Below are positions 32,267 through 40,191 of a DNA stretch of 43,053 nt, one piece after another. Position 1 is the first letter of the stretch. Each line of letters opens with the position of its first letter. Made by a program: the position numbers and the translations under genes. This DNA is from Nanobdellota archaeon (lineage in GTDB: Archaea > Aenigmatarchaeota > Aenigmatarchaeia > QMZP01). A model generated the notes under the pieces. That model made no database searches. It saw only the letters and a program-made list of their open reading frames with translations, and had not been told where the DNA came from. Where the stretch lies: NCBI GenBank assembly GCA_018816245.1, contig JAHIVW010000006.1, positions 65,647 through 108,699 on the forward strand. The letters run 5' to 3'.

Positions 32267-33397
32267 TCACGTGAAGAGATAGTCACATCCCAAATCAACA
32301 ACTGTCGTATATGCGTTCTTTGACGCTGTGAGTGTTGCAACAAGAGCAGTTGCCTCGCTTGGCGTCTTTCCTTCAGTTTCTGCAAGGGGGATGAGAGGAG
32401 CCGTTACGGTTGCAAAGGACGTTAACGCCGAGAAGCATCTGTGATCCGGATGGACGGTATGAATCGCTTCTGCGAGATCAAGCGCCCGGACTGTCGCCAA
32501 CTCTGTCGCAAGTCCAAGTTCCTGAAAAAATGACGCCCGCTTGTAATTATAGAGGAGTTTTCCTTGTGGTCCGAAAAGTGTTTCCTCATCTCCACCGAGA
32601 CTGAGGGCAATCACATCAAGCGGATCAATGATCGTGAATTGTTGTGAGACATTTGCAATCATCGCACTCCCAATCCCATTTGATCCAAGCGGTTGAACAC
32701 AGATACCGTTTGTTGGAACGTCACAAATCGCACCAACAGAGATGAGCAGAGCATTATCCGGGAGCGTTGCTGTGCATGCTCCTGACATGGTTCCCTGGGT
32801 TGCAGGAAGAATGGATGCCACAAAATCAAATGCTGAACATCCTGCTGAACCGCAGACACCTTCATCGATTTTCCCACTATCACACAAGGCAAACCGAACC
32901 TTGGTTTCAGTATTATCAGTTTCCGGAAACGCGAGTGTTACATCACGAATGAAATCCCAGGTGGCATCGTTCCCGTCACGAGGAGAAAACACAACGAGCG
33001 TCTCTGGTATGACAATTGCCATGGAATACTCCCACCACCCAAGATTGATGGTGCGCGCATCAATCACCACTTCTTCCCCGGGCTTTGAGAGAACAGGAAC
33101 TGTTGCCCGAATATAACCACAATTTTCCGTCGCATCATCAACAATCTGAAATGCAGGCGGTGATTGCCATGGCTGGAATGCTGCCGTGAACTGGAGCCGT
33201 TTGAAATCAGTAAAGTCAATCTCATTTTCCGTGAGGTAGACGTCTTCTACGCTTTTCAAAAAGTTCTTCAAAGCGATATTCTTCCCGGTACAACCACCGA
33301 CACCAGCATAGAGGCCAGCAAAATTGATAAGGAAGAAGAGGATAAAACCAGATGCGATGAGCCCGAATACCATCTTGAACAGCTCGTAGACCTCCAT
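32267..33397 (-). CDS. Large membrane-anchored protein of the pilin-like operon
   Basis: A 376-residue protein. One N-terminal helix (MVFGLIASGFILFFLINFAG) and a large outer domain with about ten Cys, several in a clustered region (CGSAGCSAFDF, SGACTATL). It is much larger than its pilin-like neighbours and could be the tip adhesin or a platform partner of that assembly. AGGA precedes the ATG. It lies 26 bp from the gene upstream and 4 bp from the one downstream. No family is recognised. Confidence 0.66.
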   Translation of the reverse strand: MEVYELFKMVFGLIASGFILFFLINFAGLYAGVGGCTGKNIALKNFLKSVEDVYLTENEIDFTDFKRLQFTAAFQPWQSPPAFQIVDDATENCGYIRATVPVLSKPGEEVVIDARTINLGWWEYSMAIVIPETLVVFSPRDGNDATWDFIRDVTLAFPETDNTETKVRFALCDSGKIDEGVCGSAGCSAFDFVASILPATQGTMSGACTATLPDNALLISVGAICDVPTNGICVQPLGSNGIGSAMIANVSQQFTIIDPLDVIALSLGGDEETLFGPQGKLLYNYKRASFFQELGLATELATVRALDLAEAIHTVHPDHRCFSALTSFATVTAPLIPLAETEGKTPSEATALVATLTASKNAYTTVVDLGCDYLFT

Positions 33398-33423
33398 ATC
33401 GTTCCTATTGGATGCGAGGGCTC

Positions 33424-33897
33424 TTATGCGCGCTCAACCAGAACAGCTGGGCCGATATTAGTGAGGTAAGCAGTCGCTTTTCCTGTGAAACAGAAATTGA
33501 TTTTCGAGACAAGATGACCGATCTTGTATCCATTCTCCACATCATTGACGTCTGTCCAAACATTCGATCCATAGAGAGGGTCAGTCGGCGTTTCAAGGTG
33601 ATATCGTGTGATTGTTCCGGGGAGCCACCCATCTATGACCGATGGTTTTGTTGGCTCGCTCACATTCAAGAAGCAGAATTTGGTGTTCTTTGGAATGACA
33701 ACAATGAATTCCTTGGACGATCCCTCGGCGAGGTTGTAAACATCGGCAACGCTCTTCTCAAGAGATTCAACCTGTCGGAGGATTGTGGCTTCGTCATTGA
33801 AACTAAAAATCGTCATCACCTGATCGAACCCAAACACGAGGAGAAGCCCCAACGCAATCAAGGCAAATATGATCCCGAAGACTGGACCAACATTCAT
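33424..33897 (-). CDS. Pilin-like membrane-anchored protein
   Basis: A 157-residue protein: MNVGPVFGIIFALIALGLLL is an N-terminal helix with almost no basic leader, followed by a helical neck (ATILRQVESLEKSVADVYNL) and a beta-rich domain with two Cys. The neck-plus-head layout is like a pseudopilin. Its start overlaps the stop of the preceding gene (ATGA, 33894-33897). Confidence 0.66.
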   Translation of the reverse strand: MNVGPVFGIIFALIALGLLLVFGFDQVMTIFSFNDEATILRQVESLEKSVADVYNLAEGSSKEFIVVIPKNTKFCFLNVSEPTKPSVIDGWLPGTITRYHLETPTDPLYGSNVWTDVNDVENGYKIGHLVSKINFCFTGKATAYLTNIGPAVLVERA

Positions 33898-34430
33898 GCT
33901 TCCACCGAAATGCCGAACTTTTTGGTTTCAAGAAGTGTATCTGCATTAGGTTCACACGGGCCAGAACAAACAAGAACCTGGATAGTATAGGGACCGATTG
34001 CGGTTTGGGGAATCGTCAGAGAGACGCTCGTCTGATTAGTACCAGAAGGGGCCATGTGGAGAACGGGTGTATAGGCAAACCACGATGTTCGGGTTGTTTG
34101 ACCCTGCTGCGTGGCACCAATCCAGAGATATCGACTTATTGGCGTTGTTGTTGGGTTTCTGATGCCAACAAGAAACTCAGCTGTTTCACCAGCCGGGATA
34201 AGGGGCGTGCTTGGTGGAATGATTGCGAGGGTCTTGTCACCAGCAAGCAACTCCGCGAGTTGCATTTGTGCATTTGGGTCCAAGGGGATACTCACGGGTG
34301 GCTTATATCGGATGAGCAGCACGATGGCAACAATAGCAATAAGGACGATGATAATTGCAATTCCGGCGCTGATTTGGGAACGATGAGAAGGCTCTCGTGG
34401 CACAGACTCTCTTTGGTGTTGCTGATACAT
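33894..34430 (-). CDS. Membrane-anchored Ig-like protein, first gene of operon
   Basis: A 178-residue protein with a cytosolic start of about 20 residues (MYQQHQRESVPREPSHRSQI), a helix (AGIAIIIVLIAIVAIVLLIR) and an outer beta-sandwich domain with paired Cys near the end (VCSGPCEPN). The transcript is predicted to be nearly leaderless from the shared TATA box at 34456-34464. It leads a five-gene operon running to 31238 and is divergent to another exported protein. Confidence 0.68.
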   Translation of the reverse strand: MYQQHQRESVPREPSHRSQISAGIAIIIVLIAIVAIVLLIRYKPPVSIPLDPNAQMQLAELLAGDKTLAIIPPSTPLIPAGETAEFLVGIRNPTTTPISRYLWIGATQQGQTTRTSWFAYTPVLHMAPSGTNQTSVSLTIPQTAIGPYTIQVLVCSGPCEPNADTLLETKKFGISVEA

Positions 34431-34455
34431 AAGAGTATTTTGACAACAAAAACAG

Positions 34456-34464
34456 CTTTAAATC
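34456..34464. promoter_or_regulatory. Shared bidirectional TATA box
   Basis: CTTTAAATC with core TTTAAA centred at 34459.5. The minus-strand ATG (34430) is 29.5 bp away and the plus-strand ATG (34488) 28.5 bp, an almost exact mirror. Both transcripts would be leaderless. Confidence 0.6.
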
Positions 34465-34487
34465 CGTGTAGATGTAAAAGAAGGGTA

Positions 34488-35288
34488 ATGGCACGCAGAC
34501 GGCGAAAAACCAATCAATTTTCACCAGCTTTGGTTCTCTTGCTGTTTGCCATCGGTCTCTTCCTTGCAAGTTTATCACTGGTTGCAATGAGCCCCAATGC
34601 CGATCAGGTTGCCGGTGCCCAGTTTTTTGTTGCAAAAGTCCAAAGTGTTCCCTGGTGTGCTGATAACGACGGTGGGATGAATATTGTCCAGCAAGGAACC
34701 TGCCGTGCAGGAACAATCAATCCTAAGACTGATTTTTGTTTGAGTTCTGTTGATCTGAACGAATTCAGTTGTGGATCAAGAGGCTGCATTAATACGATCT
34801 TTGATTGCCGAACCGAAGGTTATCAAGAGTGTTACAATGGAGCGTGCACAAACACGACAAGTAATACCCATCTTGAATGCATCCTCAATAGGTGTGTAGT
34901 TGTGAATGGTACCGGAACAAACCAATGTTCCCCACAAGGCTCATACTGTACAAATTCAACAACACCAGATCTGACCGTCCTCAGCCTCTCAATCTCTGGG
35001 AACACTACTGTAAACGTTACTGCTGTGATTAAGAACATCGGAAACGCAACAATCATCAATGCCTCAACAACCTCCTTCATCCTGAAGCAGGTCCCGGCAA
35101 ACATATCATTCTCAGACTACTTCACACTCCCAATCCCATTTGCGCCCGGCCAGCAAGTAACCTATATCCGAGGCTACTTCCTCCCCTATGGAGCGCAGTG
35201 GTCACTCGTCGTCACCGCGGACGCATTCAATACCGTCATTGAATCGAACGAGTTCAACAACCAACAGATCCAGAACTTCAGTACCTAG
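34488..35288 (+). CDS. Cys-rich surface protein with C-terminal CARDB-like domain
   Basis: About 266 residues from the ATG at 34488: MARRRRKTNQ, an anchor helix (LVLLLFAIGLFLASLSLVAM), a Cys-rich region (about residues 50-150, more than ten Cys in spaced pairs) and a CARDB-like domain (PDLTVLSLSISGNTTVNVTA, ending DAFNTVIESNEFNNQQIQNF). CARDB domains are extracellular adhesion modules. The reading frame extends about 480 bp upstream but would be antisense to the minus-strand operon, and the TATA box at 34456 fixes the start at 34488. Confidence 0.75.
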   Translation: MARRRRKTNQFSPALVLLLFAIGLFLASLSLVAMSPNADQVAGAQFFVAKVQSVPWCADNDGGMNIVQQGTCRAGTINPKTDFCLSSVDLNEFSCGSRGCINTIFDCRTEGYQECYNGACTNTTSNTHLECILNRCVVVNGTGTNQCSPQGSYCTNSTTPDLTVLSLSISGNTTVNVTAVIKNIGNATIINASTTSFILKQVPANISFSDYFTLPIPFAPGQQVTYIRGYFLPYGAQWSLVVTADAFNTVIESNEFNNQQIQNFST

Positions 35289-35297
35289 AATGCTCAG

Positions 35298-35305
35298 TTT
35301 ATAAG
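35298..35305 (+). promoter_or_regulatory. TATA box of the next exported-protein gene
   Basis: GTTTATAAG (box 35298-35305) lies about 30 bp before the ATG at 35332 and predicts a leader of a few bases. Confidence 0.5.
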
Positions 35306-35331
35306 CGGTGAGGACCAAATAGAAGATAGTT

Positions 35332-35973
35332 ATGGCACGACGGCGTTCCCGGAAAGTCCATCAAGAAAAAGCTGCATTCCAGATGAGCCTTGGGTTCATC
35401 GTGGCAGTCGTCTTTGCAATCGTTCTTCTCACCCTGTCCATTACCTGGCTCCAGCAGCTGATCGGGAACATTGGCGGATTGACAGACGACCTGACCCAAC
35501 AAGCACAAGCAAAAATCCAAGAGACGTTCCAGGCTCAAAAAACGAATTTCGCTGTTTGGCCAACACAATATGCAATTTCTTCTGGAAACACCCTCAAGAT
35601 GTCAGCGGGGATTCTGAACAATGACCCAGCAGGTAGCAACAGGATCTTTGCATTGAATGTGGTTCCGGTAGCATCAAGCATCTGCCAAACCGGGCAATTT
35701 GAGAGCTGTACTGTCAAAGGGACGGACATGAAATCCTACATGCGAAACTGGGTGACCTTTCCTGACAGTGCTGAAACCGTGCTCGTTGGAACAACAGGGT
35801 ACCGATTCATTACCATCACCGCCCCTCTGGATGCACCAAAAGGACAATACCTATTCAGCGTTGTGGCATGCGCCGATGTGCCAAAAGGAACACTCCCTGT
35901 TTCAAGCACCTGTACCCAAACATCGAGTAGCCTCTGGGGAAATTCAGCATCCCTCGCAATCACAGTTAAGTAA
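35332..35973 (+). CDS. Membrane-anchored exported protein
   Basis: A 213-residue protein: a basic start (MARRRSRKVHQEK), a helix (MSLGFIVAVVFAIVLLTLSI), an amphipathic neck (LTDDLTQQAQAKIQETFQAQ) and a beta-rich outer domain with four Cys. The layout is shared with the operon on the other strand (the 33424 and 33894 products). It ends 2 bp before the convergent PCNA gene stop. No family is recognised; it may be another subunit of the same surface apparatus. Confidence 0.68.
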   Translation: MARRRSRKVHQEKAAFQMSLGFIVAVVFAIVLLTLSITWLQQLIGNIGGLTDDLTQQAQAKIQETFQAQKTNFAVWPTQYAISSGNTLKMSAGILNNDPAGSNRIFALNVVPVASSICQTGQFESCTVKGTDMKSYMRNWVTFPDSAETVLVGTTGYRFITITAPLDAPKGQYLFSVVACADVPKGTLPVSSTCTQTSSSLWGNSASLAITVK

Positions 35974-35975
35974 CG

Positions 35976-36725
35976 TTACTCTTCTGAAACGCGCGGCGCG
36001 AGAACAAACGACAGCTGCAGCTTGTCTGTTGCGATAAACGAGAGCCGGAGCGGATAATCTGCACCGAATTCAAGGGAAAGGTTTGATGCCAATTTACTGG
36101 CTTTGATCATCTTCTTCAGGTATTCGAGTGGGTACTGTGATCTGATCGTGCCACCAACACCGATTTTCAACAGCCCTTTATCTTCCTTTGACAGATCAAG
36201 CCTAGCGCTCGAGACATCACCCTTTGCGTACATACTGAATTGTTCCGGGGTGGCCTCCATGAATACCGAATCACCGATGACATCCGCATCTGCGATCCCT
36301 TCTTCAAGCACTTGGGAATCAACATCAACTTTTCCTGTGAACGAGAGCTGGTCAATTGGTGGTTTATCGGTAGTGATGTCAAGCAGCGGAATTTCAAAGG
36401 AGCGGATTCGTCCATTCTTGAGGGTAATCTTGAGTCGGTTCTTTTCGCCCACTTCCATAATCATCTTGTCCCCGCTTTTGGCGCGTCGCAGGATGGCCAC
36501 AAAGCTTGTCATGTTCAGTCCGAGTGTTGGCTTTCCTTCAACCTTGAATTCATCGAAGGCGGTTGAGAGAATCTTGAAGTCAACGACCGCAACCATGGTC
36601 CGGTCAGCGGACATCAGGGTGAGTCCGTTTTCGTCTGCACGGAAGACTCCTTCGTCGATAATCTCGGAAATAATCGGAATCGAGTTCTTGAGCAAGTCGA
36701 CGTCAGAAAGCACTGCGCGGAACAT
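35976..36725 (-). CDS. pcn: DNA polymerase sliding clamp (PCNA)
   Basis: About 249 residues, the usual length for archaeal PCNA. Two topologically related domains are visible: MFRAVLSDVDLLKNSIPIIS at the start, DENGLTLMSADRTMVAVVDF in the first domain, and SVFMEATPEQFSMYAKGD followed by IRSQYPLEYLKKMIKASKLA in the second. The C-terminal strand is DKLQLSFVLAPRVS. Three copies form a ring that tethers polymerases and repair enzymes to DNA. AGGTG sits 5 bp before the second ATG (36725), so I prefer it to the ATG at 36728. A TATA box TATAAATAA (about 36757-36765) lies upstream on the minus strand. PCNA is alone in its transcript. Confidence 0.96.
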   Translation of the reverse strand: MFRAVLSDVDLLKNSIPIISEIIDEGVFRADENGLTLMSADRTMVAVVDFKILSTAFDEFKVEGKPTLGLNMTSFVAILRRAKSGDKMIMEVGEKNRLKITLKNGRIRSFEIPLLDITTDKPPIDQLSFTGKVDVDSQVLEEGIADADVIGDSVFMEATPEQFSMYAKGDVSSARLDLSKEDKGLLKIGVGGTIRSQYPLEYLKKMIKASKLASNLSLEFGADYPLRLSFIATDKLQLSFVLAPRVSEE

Positions 36726-36765
36726 CATGACACCTGTCTATTCCTTGGCCATTGTTTATTTATAC

Positions 36766-38028
36766 CTATGGCACGAGCATCTCGGGCGTCCGGGGGAAGA
36801 GGATCACTTCCTTGACATTATCGAGTCCGGTGAGCTGCTGGACAACGCGATCGAGGCCAAGACCGAAGCCACCATGGGGCGGCATCCCGTACCGGAAGGC
36901 ATCCACGTAGAACCGGAATTGTTCTGGATCGAGCCCTTTCTGTTTCATCATCTTAACGAGTTCCTTGGGGCGGTGTTCCCGCTGCCCACCACTTGAGATT
37001 TCCATTCCTTTGTAAGCGAGATCAAAACCGAAAGATACCTTCCCATCCATCATGATATAGAACGGCTTGCTCACAGCAGGATAACCGGTGATAAAGTACC
37101 ACTCATGCCCCTCTTTTGCAAGGAGGTCGCCGAGGACCTTTTCCTGGGAATCGTCCATATCTGATCCCCACTCGATGGTGATGTTTGCTTTCTTCAGCAG
37201 CTTCAACGCTTCATCATAAGTGACGCGTTTGAAAGGAAGTTTGGGAATTGTAATCTCCTGGCCGAGGACAGTAAACTCGTCCTTGGAACGTTCTTTGATG
37301 TCCTTGAGGACTTCAACGATCATATTCTCGATAAACATGAGGACATCGTCCATTCCTTTAATCCAGGCAAGCTCCACATCAACAGAGATGAACTCAGACA
37401 CATGGCGGCGAGTGTGAAATTTCTCTGCACGAAACGCAGGACCAATCTCAAAGACCCGATCCAGGCCAGAGGCCATGAGGATCTGTTTGTAGAGCTGGGG
37501 TGACTGGCGGAGGAAGGCCTCCTTGTTATAGTAGACAACGGGGAACAAGGTTGATCCACCTTCTGCACCAGCGGCCTGGATCACTGGGGTGTGGACTTCA
37601 GTAAGCCCCTTTGCAAGGAAATACTTCCGGAAGGCATCGGTGACGACTGACCGAACTTTCATTGCTGCTGAAATCTGGGGATGGCGTACGTCAAGGAAGC
37701 GATAGGCGAAGCGGGTATGCTTTCCAGATTCAATCTTCTCGCTCGTTTCGAGCGGCAGTGGACTTTCTGCTTTGGCTACAATCTCCACCTTGGTGGGAAT
37801 GAGCTCTTTTCCACCAATCGCCCGTGGTGCGGGTTGAAAATCACCATGAACAATGACACAATCTTCTCTCCCAAGCCCGGCAATCTCTTTGAACAGCTTG
37901 TCTGGAACGACCTCCTTCTTGGCTGTCACCTGTGTTGAGCCGTCCCGGTTGCGGAGGATGAAAAAGACAAGACCACCCATATCGCGGATGCTGTGGACCC
38001 AGCCGTGAAGCACGATTTCGCCAGTCAT
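36766..38028 (-). CDS. aspS: Aspartyl-tRNA synthetase, archaeal type
   Basis: About 420 residues. The N-terminal OB-fold anticodon domain begins VLHGWVHSIRDMGGLVFFIL. Class II motif 2 is FRAEKFHTRRHVSEF, and motif 3 is GGFGLGLDRVVQQL followed by LFPR. It charges tRNA-Asp with aspartate. The His in GWVHSIRDMGG is the residue found in non-discriminating archaeal AspRS, whereas tRNA-Asp-specific enzymes carry Trp there; it may therefore also charge tRNA-Asn and need a GatCAB amidotransferase. I chose the ATG at 38028 over the TTG at 38049 because a TATA-like TTTATTAG lies about 30 bp upstream. Confidence 0.95.
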   Translation of the reverse strand: MTGEIVLHGWVHSIRDMGGLVFFILRNRDGSTQVTAKKEVVPDKLFKEIAGLGREDCVIVHGDFQPAPRAIGGKELIPTKVEIVAKAESPLPLETSEKIESGKHTRFAYRFLDVRHPQISAAMKVRSVVTDAFRKYFLAKGLTEVHTPVIQAAGAEGGSTLFPVVYYNKEAFLRQSPQLYKQILMASGLDRVFEIGPAFRAEKFHTRRHVSEFISVDVELAWIKGMDDVLMFIENMIVEVLKDIKERSKDEFTVLGQEITIPKLPFKRVTYDEALKLLKKANITIEWGSDMDDSQEKVLGDLLAKEGHEWYFITGYPAVSKPFYIMMDGKVSFGFDLAYKGMEISSGGQREHRPKELVKMMKQKGLDPEQFRFYVDAFRYGMPPHGGFGLGLDRVVQQLTGLDNVKEVILFPRTPEMLVP

Positions 38029-38076
38029 ATCCGGAGGATTGGTTACCAAAGCTAATAAACGGGCAGGCTTCGGAAC

Positions 38077-38085
38077 TTTTTAATG
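38077..38085 (+). promoter_or_regulatory. TATA box of the OB-fold gene
   Basis: TTTTTAATG centred about 25 bp before the ATG at 38106, consistent with a leaderless transcript. Confidence 0.45.
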
Positions 38086-38105
38086 TTTAAGGAAAAGAGG
38101 CAGGT

Positions 38106-38414
38106 ATGCCTGAAGGATTCAATCGCCGGTTGCCTGCGATTCCGCGCCTGATCTCGGAGATTTCCTCAGATGACATCAGGGTACGAATTATGGGAACGGT
38201 ATTGGATGTTTCTGGAAACCGACTCGTTCTTGATGACGGGACAGGGAAGGTCACGGTCACATTTGAAGAGCTGCCTGCTGTTGCACCACATCAACTCGTC
38301 CGCATCTTTGGTCGTGTCATTCCCCTGGACGGAGGTGTCGAACTGTCAGGAGAATTGCTGCAGGACATGACCGGTCTTGATCTTGCATTACACCGATCAC
38401 TAACACAAGCTTAA
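38106..38414 (+). CDS. Small OB-fold nucleic-acid-binding protein
   Basis: A 102-residue protein. The central pattern VRIMGTVLDVSGNRLVLDDG, then KVTVTF, then HQLVRIFGRVIPLDGGVELS is a canonical OB-fold of the tRNA_anti/RPA-like class. The length and single domain match small archaeal RPA-associated or ssDNA/RNA-binding proteins. It is divergent from AspRS and convergent to a pilin-like gene, with which it shares interlocked stops (TTAA, 38411-38414). A replication or repair role is inferred from fold only. Confidence 0.75.
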   Translation: MPEGFNRRLPAIPRLISEISSDDIRVRIMGTVLDVSGNRLVLDDGTGKVTVTFEELPAVAPHQLVRIFGRVIPLDGGVELSGELLQDMTGLDLALHRSLTQA

Positions 38415-38800
38415 CTCGGATGGTAGAGGGACAGATCTTTCGTCAGGGTTGCAAGCGCTGTTTTGACCTCAACCGATTCTGTGGCAAGCGGCTCACCTGT
38501 TGATTCCTTTTTTCCCCAGTTATCACAATTCACATCACTTGTGATTTGGAGTGAGACGTCCCGGGGAGCCTCTGTCGCAATTTGGTAGCGGACTGCTGCA
38601 ACATTTGTTGCCACGTCCTCACATGCATAAGCAAAACGGACCGCGGTCGTGACACTACGATCAAGATCTGTGATGAGATTGTTCTCAACGGAAAAACTGG
38701 ATGCATCATCAACAACACTATAATTCAGGAGCAGAAAATGAATTGCGAACACGAGCTCCGCGAGAAAGATCATGGTGATGATGAAGAGCTGTGCGCGCAT
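38411..38800 (-). CDS. Pilin-like protein, isolated
   Basis: A 129-residue protein starting MRAQLFIITMIFLAELVFAI. The RA-Q leader and helix match the pilin-like genes of the 31-34 kb operon, although this one lies among housekeeping genes. The outer part has two Cys. A TATA box (minus strand, GATTTATAG, about 38823-38831) predicts a leaderless transcript starting at this ATG, so it is separately expressed. Confidence 0.66.
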   Translation of the reverse strand: MRAQLFIITMIFLAELVFAIHFLLLNYSVVDDASSFSVENNLITDLDRSVTTAVRFAYACEDVATNVAAVRYQIATEAPRDVSLQITSDVNCDNWGKKESTGEPLATESVEVKTALATLTKDLSLYHPS

Positions 38801-38821
38801 ACATTCTTTTTGGATTCCGGC

Positions 38822-39571
38822 CTATAAATCGAAATGCCGCTTTGCGTTCGCTGTTGTGACGCGATCGATTGTCGCAGAGTCTTCTTTCCGGATCTCCGCG
38901 ATCTTCTTAATAACGAGTTCCACGGTTAATGGGGTGTTCCGCTCTCCTGGCGTCGGGGCAACGTACGGAGCGTCGGTTTCAGTCATGAGTTGTTCAAGGG
39001 GAATGTCACGGACAATCCTCGACGGCTTGGAGTGAAGGATGCCAGCGCCGACCGAAATCATCCACCCCTGGTCGAGGATCGTCTGGAACAAGGGTTTTGA
39101 GGAGAACATGTGCCACTGAACCTTTTCTGCGCCTTGTTTGAGGAGAATTTCCAAGGTTGCTTCGTGCGCTTTTCGGGAGTGGATCACGAGCGGCTTCTTG
39201 AGGTCTTGGGCAAGTTCGATTGAGTCGAGGAACCACTGCTTTTGTTTTTTTCGTCCGTTGGGGTCAGTGACCCAGTGGTAGTCGAGGCCGGTCTCACCAA
39301 TGGCGACGATTTCCTTTGCGTGTTCCTTGACGCGTTCGAAGTACTGCTCTTTCTGGTCATTGGTGTAATGTTCGACGAATTCAGGATGGATGCCGGCGGC
39401 TGCAAACACGAAACCTTTGTATTTCTTTGTCATGTCGAGGACGCGGTCGAGATGGCTTGGTTGGGAGCAGACGGTAACGACACCGGTCATTTTCTTTTGG
39501 CACTCCTTGATCACCTTGTCGCGGTCGTCGTTGTACTTGTCGTCCTCGAGGTGGGCGTGGGAGTCGAACAT
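38822..39571 (-). CDS. tatD: TatD-family metal-dependent nuclease
   Basis: A 249-residue TIM-barrel hydrolase. Metal ligands of the family are visible: the HxH in MFDSHAHLEDD (residues 4 and 6), Glu in AIGETGLDYHW, His in VIHSRKAHE, His in VQWHMFSSK, and Asp in TETDAPYVAP. The next string, TPGERNTPLTVE, is typical of the family. Members have DNase or deoxynucleotidase activity and act in DNA turnover. Predicted leaderless transcript from the shared TATA box at 39595-39603. Confidence 0.92.
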   Translation of the reverse strand: MFDSHAHLEDDKYNDDRDKVIKECQKKMTGVVTVCSQPSHLDRVLDMTKKYKGFVFAAAGIHPEFVEHYTNDQKEQYFERVKEHAKEIVAIGETGLDYHWVTDPNGRKKQKQWFLDSIELAQDLKKPLVIHSRKAHEATLEILLKQGAEKVQWHMFSSKPLFQTILDQGWMISVGAGILHSKPSRIVRDIPLEQLMTETDAPYVAPTPGERNTPLTVELVIKKIAEIRKEDSATIDRVTTANAKRHFDL

Positions 39572-39594
39572 AGTTTATTGTTCGTATGTTGAAT

Positions 39595-39603
39595 CTTTAA
39601 ATC
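39595..39603. promoter_or_regulatory. Shared bidirectional TATA box
   Basis: CTTTAAATC, the same nine bases as at 34456-34464, core TTTAAA centred at 39598.5. The tatD ATG (39571) is 27.5 bp to the left and the HD-domain ATG (39625) 26.5 bp to the right. Both would be leaderless. Confidence 0.62.
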
Positions 39604-39624
39604 ATCTTGTCATTGACAGATAGC

Positions 39625-40191
39625 ATGGGCATCATAGAAGCTGCACGGAATTTCGCTCGAAGTGAAACAGAGCAGTATGGGACACCAATTCTCGTTCACC
39701 TTGAAATATCAGAAAAGAAGGCAATAGAACTTGCCGAACAACTTGGTGCTGACAAGAAGATCGTTCAGGTCGGTACCAATCTTATGGATGTGAAATTGGG
39801 TCAAGCTATCAAGGAAAACAAACGCGAACACCATATTGAAATGAGCGCTGAGGCGACGAGAGATTTTCTCAACAATTTCGAACTCAGTGACAAAGAGCGG
39901 CAAAAAATAATCAATTGTGTGGAAGCACATCATGGAACAGTTCCCTTCAAGTCACGTGAAGCAGAGATCTGCGCCAATGCCGATTGCTATCGTTTCATTC
40001 ACCCAAAGGGATTCTTTGCCTTTTTACTCTTGCTTGGAAAACGGGGAGGATCCTTCGCTGAATGTCTCGCACGAGCTGAAGAGAAGATGGAAGAAAAACA
40101 CAACACCCTTTCTCTTGATATTTGTAAGAAAGAACTCGAACACTATTACATTGCGTTGAAACAGTTCATCAAAGATGCAAGGTCATTCTAA
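39625..40191 (+). CDS. HD-domain phosphohydrolase-like protein
   Basis: About 188 residues from the ATG at 39625, which is fixed by the TATA box; the TTG at 39607 is too close to it. HD-superfamily features are VHLEISEKKAIELAEQLGAD near the start, the middle KREHHIEMSAEATRDFL and EAHHGTVPF. The usual adjacent His-Asp pair is not clear (the segment at that place reads VGTNLMDVKLG), so metal binding may be altered. Possible substrates are nucleotides or phosphate esters. Its stop is interlocked with that of ribD (CTAA, 40188-40191). Confidence 0.72.
   Translation: MGIIEAARNFARSETEQYGTPILVHLEISEKKAIELAEQLGADKKIVQVGTNLMDVKLGQAIKENKREHHIEMSAEATRDFLNNFELSDKERQKIINCVEAHHGTVPFKSREAEICANADCYRFIHPKGFFAFLLLLGKRGGSFAECLARAEEKMEEKHNTLSLDICKKELEHYYIALKQFIKDARSF

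Noticed and set aside
34005-34487. N-terminal extension of the surface protein that starts at 34488
   Set aside because: It is antisense to the first gene of the minus-strand operon, and the TATA box at 34456 puts the transcript start at about 34485.
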